Below the pieces are notes generated by a model. The model was not told where the DNA came from. It saw only the letters and a program-made list of their open reading frames with translations, and ran no database searches. From contig NZ_SMKQ01000031.1 of assembly GCF_004348995.1 (NCBI RefSeq), forward strand, positions 1-57,319: a DNA stretch of 57,319 nt. The letters are read 5' to 3'. How positions within the stretch are numbered: position 1 is the stretch's first letter; each line of letters starts with the position of its first letter. Shown one piece after another: positions 1 to 9,213 of this stretch. Source of the DNA: Nonomuraea terrae. Its GTDB lineage: Bacteria; Actinomycetota; Actinomycetes; Streptosporangiales; Streptosporangiaceae. Position numbers and translations under genes: made by a program.

Positions 1-2
1 GG

Positions 3-1334
3 TCACAGGGTCGCCTCCGCGGGCGTGCGGGCGCGGACGCGGGCCGCCAGGACGTGCTTGCACGGCCCGCGGGAGCCCCGGTGGTCGAACCACCAGGGGC
101 AGGTGCAGGCGCCCTCGGCGATGCGCACCCGGCGGACCCCGCCGCGCGTCGTCACCTCGGCCTCGTCGCCTGACAGCAGTCGCACGGCGCCGGACTCGGC
201 CAGTGCCCTGGCGGCCGTGAGACGCGGGTTGAGCTCGGCCACCTGCTCCTTGTCGTAGGGCAGCTCGCGGTGGAAGTGGCCGGCGTCGTGCAGGTCGTAG
301 CCGACGCGGCCGGCCGTGCCGAGCTGGGTGAGCGCGGCGCGTACCCGATCCAGGGGCAGCCCTGAGCGGTCGGCGAGCAGCCCCAGCTCGACGGTGGGCT
401 CGAAGTTGAGCAGCATGCCGACCACGTCGGCGTCGCCCGCCGCCTCGTCGGTGGCCAGGTCGTCGAGGACGGCGCCCTCGCCAGAGAAGCCGCGCCACGG
501 CTCGGGCGACAGGGCCAGCGTGTAGCGCATGCCGGGCAGCTCCACCTCCCACGCGCTCGCCGTGGAGGACCCGTCGGCGGGCCCGTACACGCGCAGCGCC
601 TTGGCGAACCTGAGCAGCGGCATGAGCGTGGCCACCCGGCCCGCGCCCGACAGGCAGACCCCGCCCGGCGCGGGGCTCGTGGAGACGCGCAGGTCGCGGC
701 CCGCCGGGACGGCCCAGACGGTGGCGCGGGCGCCGCGCGGCAGGGAGCGCAGGAACCGTACGGCGTGCGGCCCGGCCAGCTCGGCCCGCAGATCCCAGCC
801 GGCGGCGATCACCTGCACCTCGGCGAACCCGCGCAGCCACCGCGACGGCAGCGGCACCTTCTTCTCGACCACCGCCCCGTCGAGCGTGGTGACGGTCAGA
901 TCGTCGGGCCCGACACCCAAGTGAAGCGGGTCGCTCCCGCCGACCCTGGCCAGCGACTCGCGCAGCGGGCCGTTGACGTCGACGTTGGTGGTGCCGCGGT
1001 CGAGGACGTCGCCGTCGAGCCCGGTCACGTCGAGGCGGGCGTAGACGCCGCCGCACGCCGAGAACGACTCGAACCTGAGGCGTTCGCCGTCGCAGGTCAC
1101 CACCGGGTCGCGGGTCCAGCCGGGCCGGGGCTTGTGGTAGCGGGTGAGCGCCACGTCGGCCACGGCGAGCAGCCCGGCGGCGGCCGGCGCCGCGTGGGTG
1201 AGCAGGCCGCTGAAGAACCTGGGGTGCGTCTGGGGACCGGATAACGCCGTGCCACCGGAGGTCGAGAGGCCGAGCCTGCCGCCGGCGAGCGTCGAGGAAC
1301 CGGCGTACGAGTACGCCTGAACGGCTTGAGTCAT
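3..1334 (-). CDS. SWIM zinc-finger family protein
   Basis: The C-terminus holds the SWIM zinc-binding pattern CxC...CxH (CTCPWW, then GPCKHVLAARV), near residues 415-440. SWIM domains bind DNA or proteins; actinobacterial members of this type often sit beside MoxR/VWA genes, but none is visible here. The middle of the protein is not recognisable to me. I place the start at the ATG for MTQAVQAYS, because the upstream extension looks non-coding and this leaves a short divergent promoter gap to the C39-like peptidase gene. About 443 residues; the stop lies almost at the window edge. Cellular role unknown. Confidence 0.8.
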   Translation of the reverse strand: MTQAVQAYSYAGSSTLAGGRLGLSTSGGTALSGPQTHPRFFSGLLTHAAPAAAGLLAVADVALTRYHKPRPGWTRDPVVTCDGERLRFESFSACGGVYARLDVTGLDGDVLDRGTTNVDVNGPLRESLARVGGSDPLHLGVGPDDLTVTTLDGAVVEKKVPLPSRWLRGFAEVQVIAAGWDLRAELAGPHAVRFLRSLPRGARATVWAVPAGRDLRVSTSPAPGGVCLSGAGRVATLMPLLRFAKALRVYGPADGSSTASAWEVELPGMRYTLALSPEPWRGFSGEGAVLDDLATDEAAGDADVVGMLLNFEPTVELGLLADRSGLPLDRVRAALTQLGTAGRVGYDLHDAGHFHRELPYDKEQVAELNPRLTAARALAESGAVRLLSGDEAEVTTRGGVRRVRIAEGACTCPWWFDHRGSRGPCKHVLAARVRARTPAEATL

Positions 1335-1390
1335 GCCCCGAACCATAGAGATGATCACCGACACAATCACGCCGGTACGTAAACCATCCG

Positions 1391-2521
1391 ATGTGCGACA
1401 CGGGGTACAAAACCACAATGTGGCTGGTGCTCACCGTCGATCTGGCCCGCGTCGCCTTCACCCGCTTCGCCGTGCCCGAGATCACCGGGTACTTGATCAA
1501 CGGGCCCCTGATCAACGGGCCCGGAAGGAACGGGGATGGCGAGTGGACCGGCGAGGAGCACCCCATCGGTTTCGCGGCCACCCAGGTCGTGCCGTCCTGG
1601 ACCGCGCGCACCGCGCCCGGCTCCTGGATCGAGATCGCGTTGCGCGCCAGGACCGCCTCGGGCGGCCTGACCAAGTGGTACGTGATGGGCCGCTGGTCCG
1701 AGCACGGCGACCCGCGCACCTCGGTGCCGGGACAGGGGGACGGGGACGGCGACGTGGCGGTGGACACGTTCGTGGCGCGGCGGCCGGTGACCGCCTACCA
1801 GGTGCGGGTGGCCTGGCACGGCGCCGGCGCGCGGGTGACCGGCCTGGGCGTGATGGCTTCGGCGCTGCCGCCGCATCCGCCGGAGCCGGCGCCGTTCACG
1901 CCGGGTCCCGCGGTGGAGCTGCCGGTGCCGCGGCACACCCAGCACGCCCACGCCGGGCACCATCCGCGCTACGACGGCGGCGGCGCCAACTGGTGCGGAC
2001 CCGCCTCGGTGGCGATGGTGCTGGGGTTCTGGGGCCGCGGCCCGTCCGCCGGGGAGCTGGCCTGGGTGGGCGACGGCGACCCGGCGCCGGCGGTGGACCA
2101 CGCGGCGGCGGGCACGTACGACACGAGCTACCAGGGCACCGGCAACTGGCCGTTCGGCGTGGCCTACGCGGGGCGGTACGGGCTGGCGGGGTTCGTCACT
2201 CGGCTGCGTTCGGCGGCGGAGCTGGAGTGCTTCGTACGGGCCGGGATCCCGGTGATCACGTCGCAGTCGTTCAAGGCGGCCGAGCTGCCGGGCTCCTGCT
2301 ACTCCACCAGCGGTCACCTCCTCGTCGTCACCGGCTTCACCGCCGAGGGCGACGTCGTCGTCAACGACCCCGCCGCGCCGCGCGACGCCGAGGTCCGCCG
2401 GGTCTACCCACGGGCGGCGTTCGAGCACGTGTGGCTCAGGAGCTCGGGCAGCGGCGGCATCACGTACGTCATCCACCCTCCCGAAGTTCCTCTTCCTCCT
2501 TGTAGCAATGGCAATTGGTGA
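1391..2521 (+). CDS. C39-like family peptidase
   Basis: Papain-fold C39-like domain in the C-terminal half. The catalytic Cys is in NWCGPASVAMVLGFW (about residue 202), His in SGHLLVVTGF (about 309) and Asp in VVNDPAAP (about 326), the order expected for peptidase_C39_2. The N-terminal 170 residues have no motif I recognise. The start is uncertain: ATG 1391 is used here, and ATG 1418 (MWLVLTV) is equally possible. There is no clear signal peptide. The stop is 5 bp before the S9 peptidase start, so it is probably the first gene of a coupled hydrolase operon. Confidence 0.75.
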   Translation: MCDTGYKTTMWLVLTVDLARVAFTRFAVPEITGYLINGPLINGPGRNGDGEWTGEEHPIGFAATQVVPSWTARTAPGSWIEIALRARTASGGLTKWYVMGRWSEHGDPRTSVPGQGDGDGDVAVDTFVARRPVTAYQVRVAWHGAGARVTGLGVMASALPPHPPEPAPFTPGPAVELPVPRHTQHAHAGHHPRYDGGGANWCGPASVAMVLGFWGRGPSAGELAWVGDGDPAPAVDHAAAGTYDTSYQGTGNWPFGVAYAGRYGLAGFVTRLRSAAELECFVRAGIPVITSQSFKAAELPGSCYSTSGHLLVVTGFTAEGDVVVNDPAAPRDAEVRRVYPRAAFEHVWLRSSGSGGITYVIHPPEVPLPPCSNGNW

Positions 2522-2525
2522 GTTC

Positions 2526-4385
2526 ATGAGCATTCGACCGATCGACGTGGCCCGTACCGACGGCGGCCCCCAGTGGGTGGAGGCGGTGGAGACTCCCGCC
2601 GGCGTCGAGGTCTGGTGGGACGAGCCGCGTCCCCACGAGGGCGGCAGGCGTTGCGTGGTGCGCCGCCTGCCGGACGGTTCCCGGGTGGACGCGCTGCCCG
2701 CCGGCTGGAACGCGCGCAACCGCCTCATCGAGTACGGCGGCCGTTCCTGGCGTCCGCTGCCGGATGGCGGCCTGGTCTTCACGAACTGGGCCGACCAGCG
2801 CCTGTACCGCCTCGGACCGGGCGGCGCGCCCGAGCCGCTGACCCCGCAGGGCCCAGCCCGGTACGGCGACCTGTACCTGCCGCCGGGCCGCGGCGAGGTC
2901 TGGGCGGTCAGGGAGATCGACGACGTGCGGGACCTGGTGGCGGTGCCGCTGGACGGCGGCCCGGTCAGGGCCATCACCAAGGCCCACCATTTCCTGATGA
3001 ATCCCAGAATTTCGCCCGACGGGCGAAATGTCGCCTGGATCGGCTGGGACCATCCGAACATGCCCTGGGACGGCACCGAACTGTGCGTGGCCCCGCTGTC
3101 CGCGGAAGGGACGGCGGGCGCGTACGAGGTGGTCGCCGGCGGCCCGCAGGAGTCGGTCGTGCAGGCCGAGTGGCGCGACGAGAGGAGCCTGTACGCGGTG
3201 ACCGACCCCACCGGCTGGTGGAACGTGCACCTCGTCCCGCTGGACGGCTCCCCCGCCCGCAACCTCACCCCGATGGCGGCGGAGTTCGGCGCCGCGGCCT
3301 GGAAACCGGGCCTGACCTCCTTCGCGGTGGCCGCCGACGGGCGGCTCGCCGTCGTGTACGGCACCCCCGACCACCGTCGCCTGGGCGTACTGGACCCGGG
3401 GACGGGCGACCTGCGCGAGGTCGGCGGCGACGCCACCTTCTGGGCCTCGACCGTCTCCGTGGCCGGCGGCAGGGTCGCGGCGGTGAAGGGCACGCCGTAC
3501 ACGCCGCTGGAGGTGACGCTCGTGGACCTCGGCGACGGCGCGCACGAGGCGGTGTCGGCGCGCAAGCCGCTGCCGGAGCGCGCCCTGCTGCCCACGCCGG
3601 AGGCCGTGACGATCGAGGGCGTGCACGCGCACCTGTACCCGCCGCTGGACGCCCGGGGCCCCGGACCGTACGTGATCTTCGTGCACGGCGGGCCCACGGG
3701 GAACCTGCCGATCGTGCTCGACCTGGAGATCGCGTACTTCACCAGCAGGGGCATCGGCGTGGCCGTGGTCAACTACGGCGGCTCCACCGGCTACGGGCGG
3801 GCGTACCGGGAGCGGCTGCGCCACCAGTGGGGCGTGGTGGACGTGCAGGACTGCGCCAAGGTGGCGCGCGGCCTGGTCGAACGGGGCCTGGCCGACGCCG
3901 CGAAGATCGCGATCCGCGGCGGCAGCGCGGGCGGCTGGACGACGGTGGCGGCGCTCGTGCACAGCGACGTGTTCGCGGGCGGCGTCGCGCACTACGCGAT
4001 CACCGACCCGGAGAGCTGGGCGGCCGAGACGCACGACTTCGAGTCGCGCTACCTGGACGGCCTGGTCGGCCCGCTGCCGGAGACGCGCGAGCGCTACACC
4101 GAGCGCTCGCCGCTGCTGAACGCCTCCCGCGCGTCCGGCCCGTGCCTGATGCTGCACGGTCTGGAGGACGCGATCGTGGACGTCGGCCAGGCGGAGCGGT
4201 TCGTCGGCGAGCTGGACAAGCACGGCAGGCCGTGGGCCCTGCTCACCTTCCCCGGCGAGCAGCACGGCTGGCGCAGGGAAGAGACCATCGTGGCGACGCT
4301 GGAGGCCGAGCTGGCCTTCTACGGGCTGATCTTCGACCTGGAGACGCCCGAGGTGCCGCCACTGACCCTGAAGGGAAGAGCTTGA
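2526..4385 (+). CDS. S9 family (prolyl oligopeptidase-like) serine peptidase
   Basis: An N-terminal beta-propeller-like region (residues ~1-370, WD/TolB-style repeats) is followed by an alpha/beta-hydrolase domain. The catalytic triad is visible: Ser467 in GGSAGGW, Asp548 in HGLEDAIVD and His580 in GEQHGW. The family hydrolyses short peptides or acyl-aminoacyl substrates. The 619 residues match typical actinobacterial S9 members. ATG 2526 has GGTGAG six bases upstream and is preferred over ATG 2508. No signal peptide, so probably cytoplasmic. Its stop overlaps the TTG start of the M20 gene. Confidence 0.9.
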   Translation: MSIRPIDVARTDGGPQWVEAVETPAGVEVWWDEPRPHEGGRRCVVRRLPDGSRVDALPAGWNARNRLIEYGGRSWRPLPDGGLVFTNWADQRLYRLGPGGAPEPLTPQGPARYGDLYLPPGRGEVWAVREIDDVRDLVAVPLDGGPVRAITKAHHFLMNPRISPDGRNVAWIGWDHPNMPWDGTELCVAPLSAEGTAGAYEVVAGGPQESVVQAEWRDERSLYAVTDPTGWWNVHLVPLDGSPARNLTPMAAEFGAAAWKPGLTSFAVAADGRLAVVYGTPDHRRLGVLDPGTGDLREVGGDATFWASTVSVAGGRVAAVKGTPYTPLEVTLVDLGDGAHEAVSARKPLPERALLPTPEAVTIEGVHAHLYPPLDARGPGPYVIFVHGGPTGNLPIVLDLEIAYFTSRGIGVAVVNYGGSTGYGRAYRERLRHQWGVVDVQDCAKVARGLVERGLADAAKIAIRGGSAGGWTTVAALVHSDVFAGGVAHYAITDPESWAAETHDFESRYLDGLVGPLPETRERYTERSPLLNASRASGPCLMLHGLEDAIVDVGQAERFVGELDKHGRPWALLTFPGEQHGWRREETIVATLEAELAFYGLIFDLETPEVPPLTLKGRA

Positions 4386-5656
4386 AGAGCGTTGCCGAGA
4401 TCTGCTCGGATCTGATCAGGTTCGACACCACCAACCCTGGCTCCGGGGAACGCCCGGCCGCCGAGTACGTCGCCACGCTGCTGGCCGACGCCGGGCTGGA
4501 GCCGGTGGTGTTCGAGTCGGCGCCGAAGCGGACCACCGTCGTGGCCAGGATCGACGGCGACTCCCCCGACGCGCTGCTCGTGCACGGCCACCTCGACGTG
4601 GTGCCCGCCGACCCGGCCGAGTGGCGCACGCACCCGTTCTCCGGCGAGATCGCCGACGGCTGCGTGCACGGGCGCGGCGCGGTCGACATGAAGGGCGCGT
4701 GCGCGATGACCCTCGCGACCGTGCTCGGCATGGCGGCGCGCGGCGAGCGGCCCAGGCGCGACCTGGTGCTGGCGTTCCTGGCCGACGAGGAGGCGACCGG
4801 CGACTACGGCTCGCGGCACGCGGTGACCGAGCACCGGGAGCTGTTCGACGGCGTCACGGAGGCGATCAGCGAGTCCGGCGGGTTCAGCGTCGCCTCGGGC
4901 GAGCACCGGGTGTACCCGATCGCGGTGGGCGAGCGCGGCACCTCGTGGATGAAGGTGACCGCGCACGGCGTGGCCGGCCACGGGTCGCGCCCGGCGGTGG
5001 ACAACCCGGTCGCGACGCTGGCGCACGCGCTGTCGCGGGTGGCCTCGTACGAGTGGCCGGTACGGCTGACGCCGTCGGTCGCGGCGCTGCTCCGAAGCCT
5101 GTCGGAGATCACCGGGCAGCCGATCGACCTCGACCGGCTGGACGAGGAGGCGGCCCGGCTCGGCGCGCTGGGCGGCCTGTTCCGCGGCCAGATCCGCAAC
5201 TCGGCCAACCCGACGATGCTGGAGGCCGGTTACAAGGTGAACGTGGTGCCCTCGACGGCCGAGGCGCACGTGGACGGGCGCTACCTGCCGGGGCTGCAGG
5301 AGGAGTTCCTGGAGACGATCGACGAGCTGCTCGGGCCGAAGATCACCCGGGAGTTCGTCAACCTGGAGGAGGCGCCGGCGGCGCCGTACCCGTCGGCGTT
5401 CTTCGACGAGCTGGCGGGGACGCTGGTGGCCGAGGACCCGGGGGCGCGGCCGGTGCCGTACGTGCTGGCCGGGGGCACGGACGCCAAGTCGTTCGCCCGC
5501 ATCGGCATCCAGGGGTACGGTTTCACTCCCCTCATGCTGCGGCCGGACCTCGACTACTTCGGCATGTTCCACGGCAAGGACGAACGCGTCCCGGTGGAGG
5601 GCCTGGAGTTCGGCACCCGTGTCCTGACCCGTCTGTTCACCGCCCATGCCGGATGA
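4382..5656 (+). CDS. M20 family metallopeptidase (ArgE/DapE/ACY1-like)
   Basis: Zinc-dependent amidohydrolase/peptidase. Conserved signatures are HGHLDVVPA (metal ligand and catalytic Asp), GRGAVDMKG (bridging Asp), DEEATGDYG (catalytic Glu pair) and a C-terminal MFHGKDERV segment supplying the last metal His. Length 424 residues, normal for the family. The start is TTG within the preceding stop (TTGA), with GGGAAGAG just upstream. The 3' end overlaps the next start by 11 bp. With the S9 and C39-like enzymes it suggests a peptide-processing operon; the substrate is unknown. Confidence 0.9.
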   Translation: MKSVAEICSDLIRFDTTNPGSGERPAAEYVATLLADAGLEPVVFESAPKRTTVVARIDGDSPDALLVHGHLDVVPADPAEWRTHPFSGEIADGCVHGRGAVDMKGACAMTLATVLGMAARGERPRRDLVLAFLADEEATGDYGSRHAVTEHRELFDGVTEAISESGGFSVASGEHRVYPIAVGERGTSWMKVTAHGVAGHGSRPAVDNPVATLAHALSRVASYEWPVRLTPSVAALLRSLSEITGQPIDLDRLDEEAARLGALGGLFRGQIRNSANPTMLEAGYKVNVVPSTAEAHVDGRYLPGLQEEFLETIDELLGPKITREFVNLEEAPAAPYPSAFFDELAGTLVAEDPGARPVPYVLAGGTDAKSFARIGIQGYGFTPLMLRPDLDYFGMFHGKDERVPVEGLEFGTRVLTRLFTAHAG

Positions 5657-6833
5657 CGTGACGGCGTGGCTGGCCGAGCGGGCGATCCCGCTCGGCCGGC
5701 TGGAGCCGCTGAAGGACGTGCTCGACGGGGTGACGCTGGTCGGGCTGGGCGAGTCCACCCACGGCAGTGCGGAGTTCTTCTCGCTCAGGTGGCGGCTCAC
5801 CGAGTTCCTGATCAAGGAGCTGGGTTTCACCATGCTGGCGATCGAGGCCAGCGCCGCGGCGGCGCGGGCCGTGGACGCCTACGTGACCGGCGGGACCGGC
5901 GACCCACGTGAGGCGCTGGCGGGGCTGGGCTTCTGGACGCTGAACACCGCCGAGATGCTGACCGTGATCGAACGGCTGCGCGAGCACAACCGCACCGCCG
6001 CGCGTCCCGTACGGTTCGCCGGCGTCGACCCGCAGCACCCGGGAGCGGCGCTGCGCGCGTTGCGCGCCTGCCTGGGCGAGGACGCCGCCGAACTGCTCGA
6101 CCCGCTCGACGGTCTCGGCCATACGACGCCGCGGCCCCGGTGGGAGCCGCTGGACCGGCAGGCCGAGGCGGACGCGCGGCGGCTGGAGGAGTACGTGGCC
6201 GCGCACGGTCCCGCCGAGGCGCGCGAGCACGCCAGGATCGTGCGGCAGTTCGCCGACATGGCGAGCAGGCCGTACCGGCACGCCGATCCCCTGCGGACGC
6301 TGGGCGTCGCCCGCGACCGGCACATGGCCGAGAACGTGAACCTGCTCATGGCCGAGCCGGGAGCCAAGATCGCGCTGTGGGCGCACAACGGGCACATCAT
6401 GAAGGGCCACTACAGCGGCGGCACCGTTCCCTCGATGGGCCTGCACCTGGCGCGCGACCACGGCGCGGCGTACTACGCGCTCGGGGCGACGTTCGGGAAG
6501 GGCGTGTTCCGCGCGCACCGCATGCGGTTCGGCCGGATGGTACGCCGCCGAAGGCCCGCGCGTTTCCGCGTCCCCCTGGCCGGCGCGCCGCGCGTGGTGG
6601 AGGCGCGCCTGGCCGCGGCCCACTCCGGCGACCACCTGGTGGACCTGCGCGGCGGTGACCGCCCGGAATCCGTGGCCGGCTGGCTGGCGGCGACCAGCCA
6701 CATGCGCGCCTTCGGCGCGGCGGCGGGCCGGCTCACCGCGAAGTTCGCCTTCATGCCGACCGTGCCGGCCGAGCAGTACGACGGGCTCGCCTTCCTCCAG
6801 CAGGTCACCGCCTCCACCCCGCTCGACCGGTGA
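5646..6833 (+). CDS. Erythromycin esterase family protein
   Basis: Matches the EreA/ChaN-like superfamily: VGLGESTHGSAEF (catalytic-region His and Glu), IEASAAAA, a conserved central DPQHP and ALWAHNGHI. Characterised members open macrolide lactones, but most genomic homologues have unknown substrates, so macrolide resistance is not established. The ATG overlaps the M20 stop, making this the fourth gene of the coupled run 1391-6833. Only 5 bp separate its stop from the convergent ABC permease. Confidence 0.85.
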   Translation: MPDDVTAWLAERAIPLGRLEPLKDVLDGVTLVGLGESTHGSAEFFSLRWRLTEFLIKELGFTMLAIEASAAAARAVDAYVTGGTGDPREALAGLGFWTLNTAEMLTVIERLREHNRTAARPVRFAGVDPQHPGAALRALRACLGEDAAELLDPLDGLGHTTPRPRWEPLDRQAEADARRLEEYVAAHGPAEAREHARIVRQFADMASRPYRHADPLRTLGVARDRHMAENVNLLMAEPGAKIALWAHNGHIMKGHYSGGTVPSMGLHLARDHGAAYYALGATFGKGVFRAHRMRFGRMVRRRRPARFRVPLAGAPRVVEARLAAAHSGDHLVDLRGGDRPESVAGWLAATSHMRAFGAAAGRLTAKFAFMPTVPAEQYDGLAFLQQVTASTPLDR

Positions 6834-6838
6834 CCACC

Positions 6839-7801
6839 TCAACCCGGACGGCGGAGGGTGCGGTGTACGGCCAGGCCGCCGAAGGCCGCTGAGGCGAGCA
6901 GGAGGATGCCCGCCTCCGTCCACTGGAAGCGCCAGAACCTGGACGGCGGGTGGTAGTACATGGCATACCGGTAGCCCTTGGCGAACAGGCATTCCTGCCA
7001 CGCCTCGGCGTTCCTGGAGCTGCGCCCCGCGTCCGCCCGGAGCGGGCAGCCGCTGCCGGCCGGGTCGGCGACCTCCCTGCCGGACGGCTCCACCCAGGCG
7101 GCGCGCACCAGCCGGGCGTCGACGTCGTCGAGCACCACCGTCCCCGTCAGCTCGGCCCGCGCCGGCTCGGCGTAATGGTCGCTCAGCCCGAACAGCGCGG
7201 CCATCGTCGCCGCCACCCCGGCCACGACCAGCGCCATCGCCGGCAACGTACGCCGGAACACGGCCCCGGCCAGGGTGCCGAGCGCGAACGCGTACAGCCA
7301 CCACGCCGCGGGCGCCACCCCGACCATGTTGAACACGCCGATGTTGCCGAACGAGGAGTCGATCCCCGCCCTGAAGACCGGCCGCCACAGGCTCACCATG
7401 AGCGACAGCAGCAGCCCGCCCGCCACGACCGCCCCGGCCAGCACCGACAGCTTGACCGCCAGCCACCGCCACACCGGCACCGACTGGGTCCAGGCCAGGC
7501 GGTGGGTGCCGCGCTCGTACTCGCGGCCGAGCAGCGGCGCTCCCCAGAACGCCCCGATCAGCGCGGGCAACACCAGCGGCATCCAGCCGAAGACGGAGTA
7601 GACCGCGTCGTAGCGCCGTCCCAGCGCCACCTCCAGTTCGGCGCAGGCCACGGCGGGGCCGGGACAGCCGGGCGGGGCGTGCCCGGCGACGTACAGCCTC
7701 GCCTCCACCGCCGATCCGAGCAGCAGCACCCCGAGCACCGCGAGGAAGCCGGCCGTGAGGAGGATCTGCGCCCGGTGCTGGCGCCACGTCACCCAGATCA
7801 C
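6839..7801 (-). CDS. ABC-2 type transporter permease
   Basis: A membrane protein of 320 residues beginning VIWVTWRQHRAQ, a very common N-terminus of actinobacterial ABC-2 permeases in YtrA-type operons. Hydrophobic spans are visible near residues 12-32, 68-85, 110-135, 165-190, 200-220 and 290-310. A large extracytoplasmic loop with several Cys lies before the last span. GTG start overlapping the ATPase stop (GTGA). It forms an export or envelope-stress complex with the ATPase; substrate unknown. Confidence 0.85.
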   Translation of the reverse strand: MIWVTWRQHRAQILLTAGFLAVLGVLLLGSAVEARLYVAGHAPPGCPGPAVACAELEVALGRRYDAVYSVFGWMPLVLPALIGAFWGAPLLGREYERGTHRLAWTQSVPVWRWLAVKLSVLAGAVVAGGLLLSLMVSLWRPVFRAGIDSSFGNIGVFNMVGVAPAAWWLYAFALGTLAGAVFRRTLPAMALVVAGVAATMAALFGLSDHYAEPARAELTGTVVLDDVDARLVRAAWVEPSGREVADPAGSGCPLRADAGRSSRNAEAWQECLFAKGYRYAMYYHPPSRFWRFQWTEAGILLLASAAFGGLAVHRTLRRPG

Positions 7802-8646
7802 GCGCCCACCCCCGCCAGGCCGGGCAGGGCCGCCGAGGCGGGGCTGCGCAGGTAACCCATGACGAGCTCCTCCAGGCTCGCGCGGCGCGCCCGCCAGCGC
7901 GGGTCCGGCACGGGGCCGCCTCTGACGAGCAGGCCGGCCTGCCGCCCGGTACGGCTCTCCCCCACGACCGACACCCCGGCCGGGGACGGCGTGTCGGCGG
8001 GGCCCGTCAGCACGAGGTGCCCGGCGAGCAGGTCCTCGATGTCGCCGCTGACCTGGAGCCGCCCGTCGTTCAGCACGACGAGCCAGTCACAGGTCTCCTC
8101 CAGATCGGAGACGACGTGCGAGGACAGCAGCACGGTCAGCTCCCGCTCGGCCACCTCCGCCATGATCGCGCGCATCACGTCGTGCCGGGCGAGCGGGTCG
8201 AGGTTGGCCAGCGGCTCGTCGAGCACGAGCAGGTCGGGCCGCCTGGCCAGCGCGAGCGTGATCGCCACCTGCGCCCGCTGGCCGCCCGACAACCCGCCCG
8301 CCTTCCGGTCCAGGGGGATGCCGAGCCGGGCGAGCCGGTCGGCCGCCGCGTCGCCGTCCCAGCGGGTGTTCATCCGGCGGCCGAAGGCGAGCGTCTCGGC
8401 GACGGTGAACCCGTCGTACAGCGGCTTGTCCTGCGCCACGAACGCCGCCTCCCCCGCCACGCGCACGCTGCCCCGCGCGGGCCGCAGCAGGCCGACGGCG
8501 GCGTGCATGAGGGTGGTCTTGCCGGCGCCGTTCGGGCCGACGAGCGCCGCGACGCGCCCGGCCGGCACCGCGAGCGAGCAGTCGCGCAGCGCCCACGAGC
8601 GGCGGTAGCGCACGCCCAGCCCGGTCGCCTCCAGCGCGGGCCTCAC
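7798..8646 (-). CDS. ABC transporter ATP-binding protein
   Basis: Canonical nucleotide-binding domain: Walker A GPNGAGKT at residues 37-44, signature LSGGQRAQ, Walker B LLVLDEP and an H-loop in LLSSHVVSDLEE. The GTG at 8646 is chosen because it overlaps the GntR stop (GTGA) and has AAGGAGG a few bases upstream; a longer upstream reading would run antisense-like through the GntR gene. 282 residues. It energises the ABC-2 permease encoded immediately downstream. Confidence 0.9.
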   Translation of the reverse strand: MRPALEATGLGVRYRRSWALRDCSLAVPAGRVAALVGPNGAGKTTLMHAAVGLLRPARGSVRVAGEAAFVAQDKPLYDGFTVAETLAFGRRMNTRWDGDAAADRLARLGIPLDRKAGGLSGGQRAQVAITLALARRPDLLVLDEPLANLDPLARHDVMRAIMAEVAERELTVLLSSHVVSDLEETCDWLVVLNDGRLQVSGDIEDLLAGHLVLTGPADTPSPAGVSVVGESRTGRQAGLLVRGGPVPDPRWRARRASLEELVMGYLRSPASAALPGLAGVGA

Positions 8647-9035
8647 GCCGCCCCCTCCTTCGAGGCATCGGCCAGGACCACGCTGAACAGCGCCCGCAGA
8701 TCCTCCTGATCCAGCCCGGCCGCCCTGGCCTCGCGCACCCACGCCTCCAGCCCGCGCCGCAACCGCGTGTGGTCGGCGAGCGTCGGCCCGGCGACGCCCT
8801 GCCGCACGAACGTCCCCATGCCCGGCCGCCCCTCGACCAGGCCCTCGTGCTCCAGCTCGCGGTACGCCTTCAGCACGGTGTTGGGGTTGATGGCCAGCCG
8901 CTCGACCACCTCACGAGCGGTGGGCAACTGGTCACCCGGCCGTAGCTCACCCAGCCTCAGGGCCTGCCTGACCTGGTGGACGAGCTGCAGGTACGTCGCA
9001 ACCCCCGAGCCGCGGTCGAGATGAAACTCGATCAC
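8643..9035 (-). CDS. GntR family transcriptional regulator, YtrA type
   Basis: 130 residues: a winged helix-turn-helix (residues ~10-75, with LPTAREVVERLAINPNTVLKAYRELE) and a short C-terminal tail, the hallmark of the YtrA subfamily, which usually represses its own ABC operon. GTG start at 9035. A 15-bp-arm inverted repeat directly upstream overlaps its ribosome-binding region, consistent with autoregulation. Coupled by overlap to the ABC ATPase. Confidence 0.9.
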   Translation of the reverse strand: MIEFHLDRGSGVATYLQLVHQVRQALRLGELRPGDQLPTAREVVERLAINPNTVLKAYRELEHEGLVEGRPGMGTFVRQGVAGPTLADHTRLRRGLEAWVREARAAGLDQEDLRALFSVVLADASKEGAA

Positions 9036-9038
9036 CGA

Positions 9039-9074
9039 AACACCCTTTCACTAATTGAGTAGTGAAAGGGTGTT
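9039..9074. promoter_or_regulatory. Perfect inverted repeat, putative GntR/YtrA operator
   Basis: AACACCCTTTCACTA at 9039-9053 and its exact reverse complement at 9060-9074 are separated by 6 bp. The proximal arm ends 3 bp before the GTG start of the GntR gene and contains its Shine-Dalgarno-like GAAAGGG. The inner ACTA...TAGT resembles known YtrA-family operators. It could act as a DNA operator or as an mRNA hairpin hiding the RBS. Confidence 0.7.
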
Positions 9075-9213
9075 GCATCACCCCATCGGGTGTCAACCGA
9101 GGGCCGCGGGGGGATCACATAGTCGCTGTGCGGCCAGCGAAGTATCGCCTGGTCGTGCGCCCGTCCGCTTCGTACGGTTCGAGCGACAGTTGTCTCGACC
9201 AGGCGAGGGGCGA

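Noticed and set aside
1367..3772. 801-residue minus-strand open frame across the C39-like and S9 peptidase genes
   Set aside because: Antisense shadow of high-GC codon periodicity; low-complexity Arg/Ser/Pro composition and no domain, while the + strand genes have complete catalytic motifs.
5646..6833. Claim of macrolide resistance from the erythromycin-esterase-like gene
   Set aside because: The family is broad and most members are untested; the operon context is peptidases, not a resistance locus.
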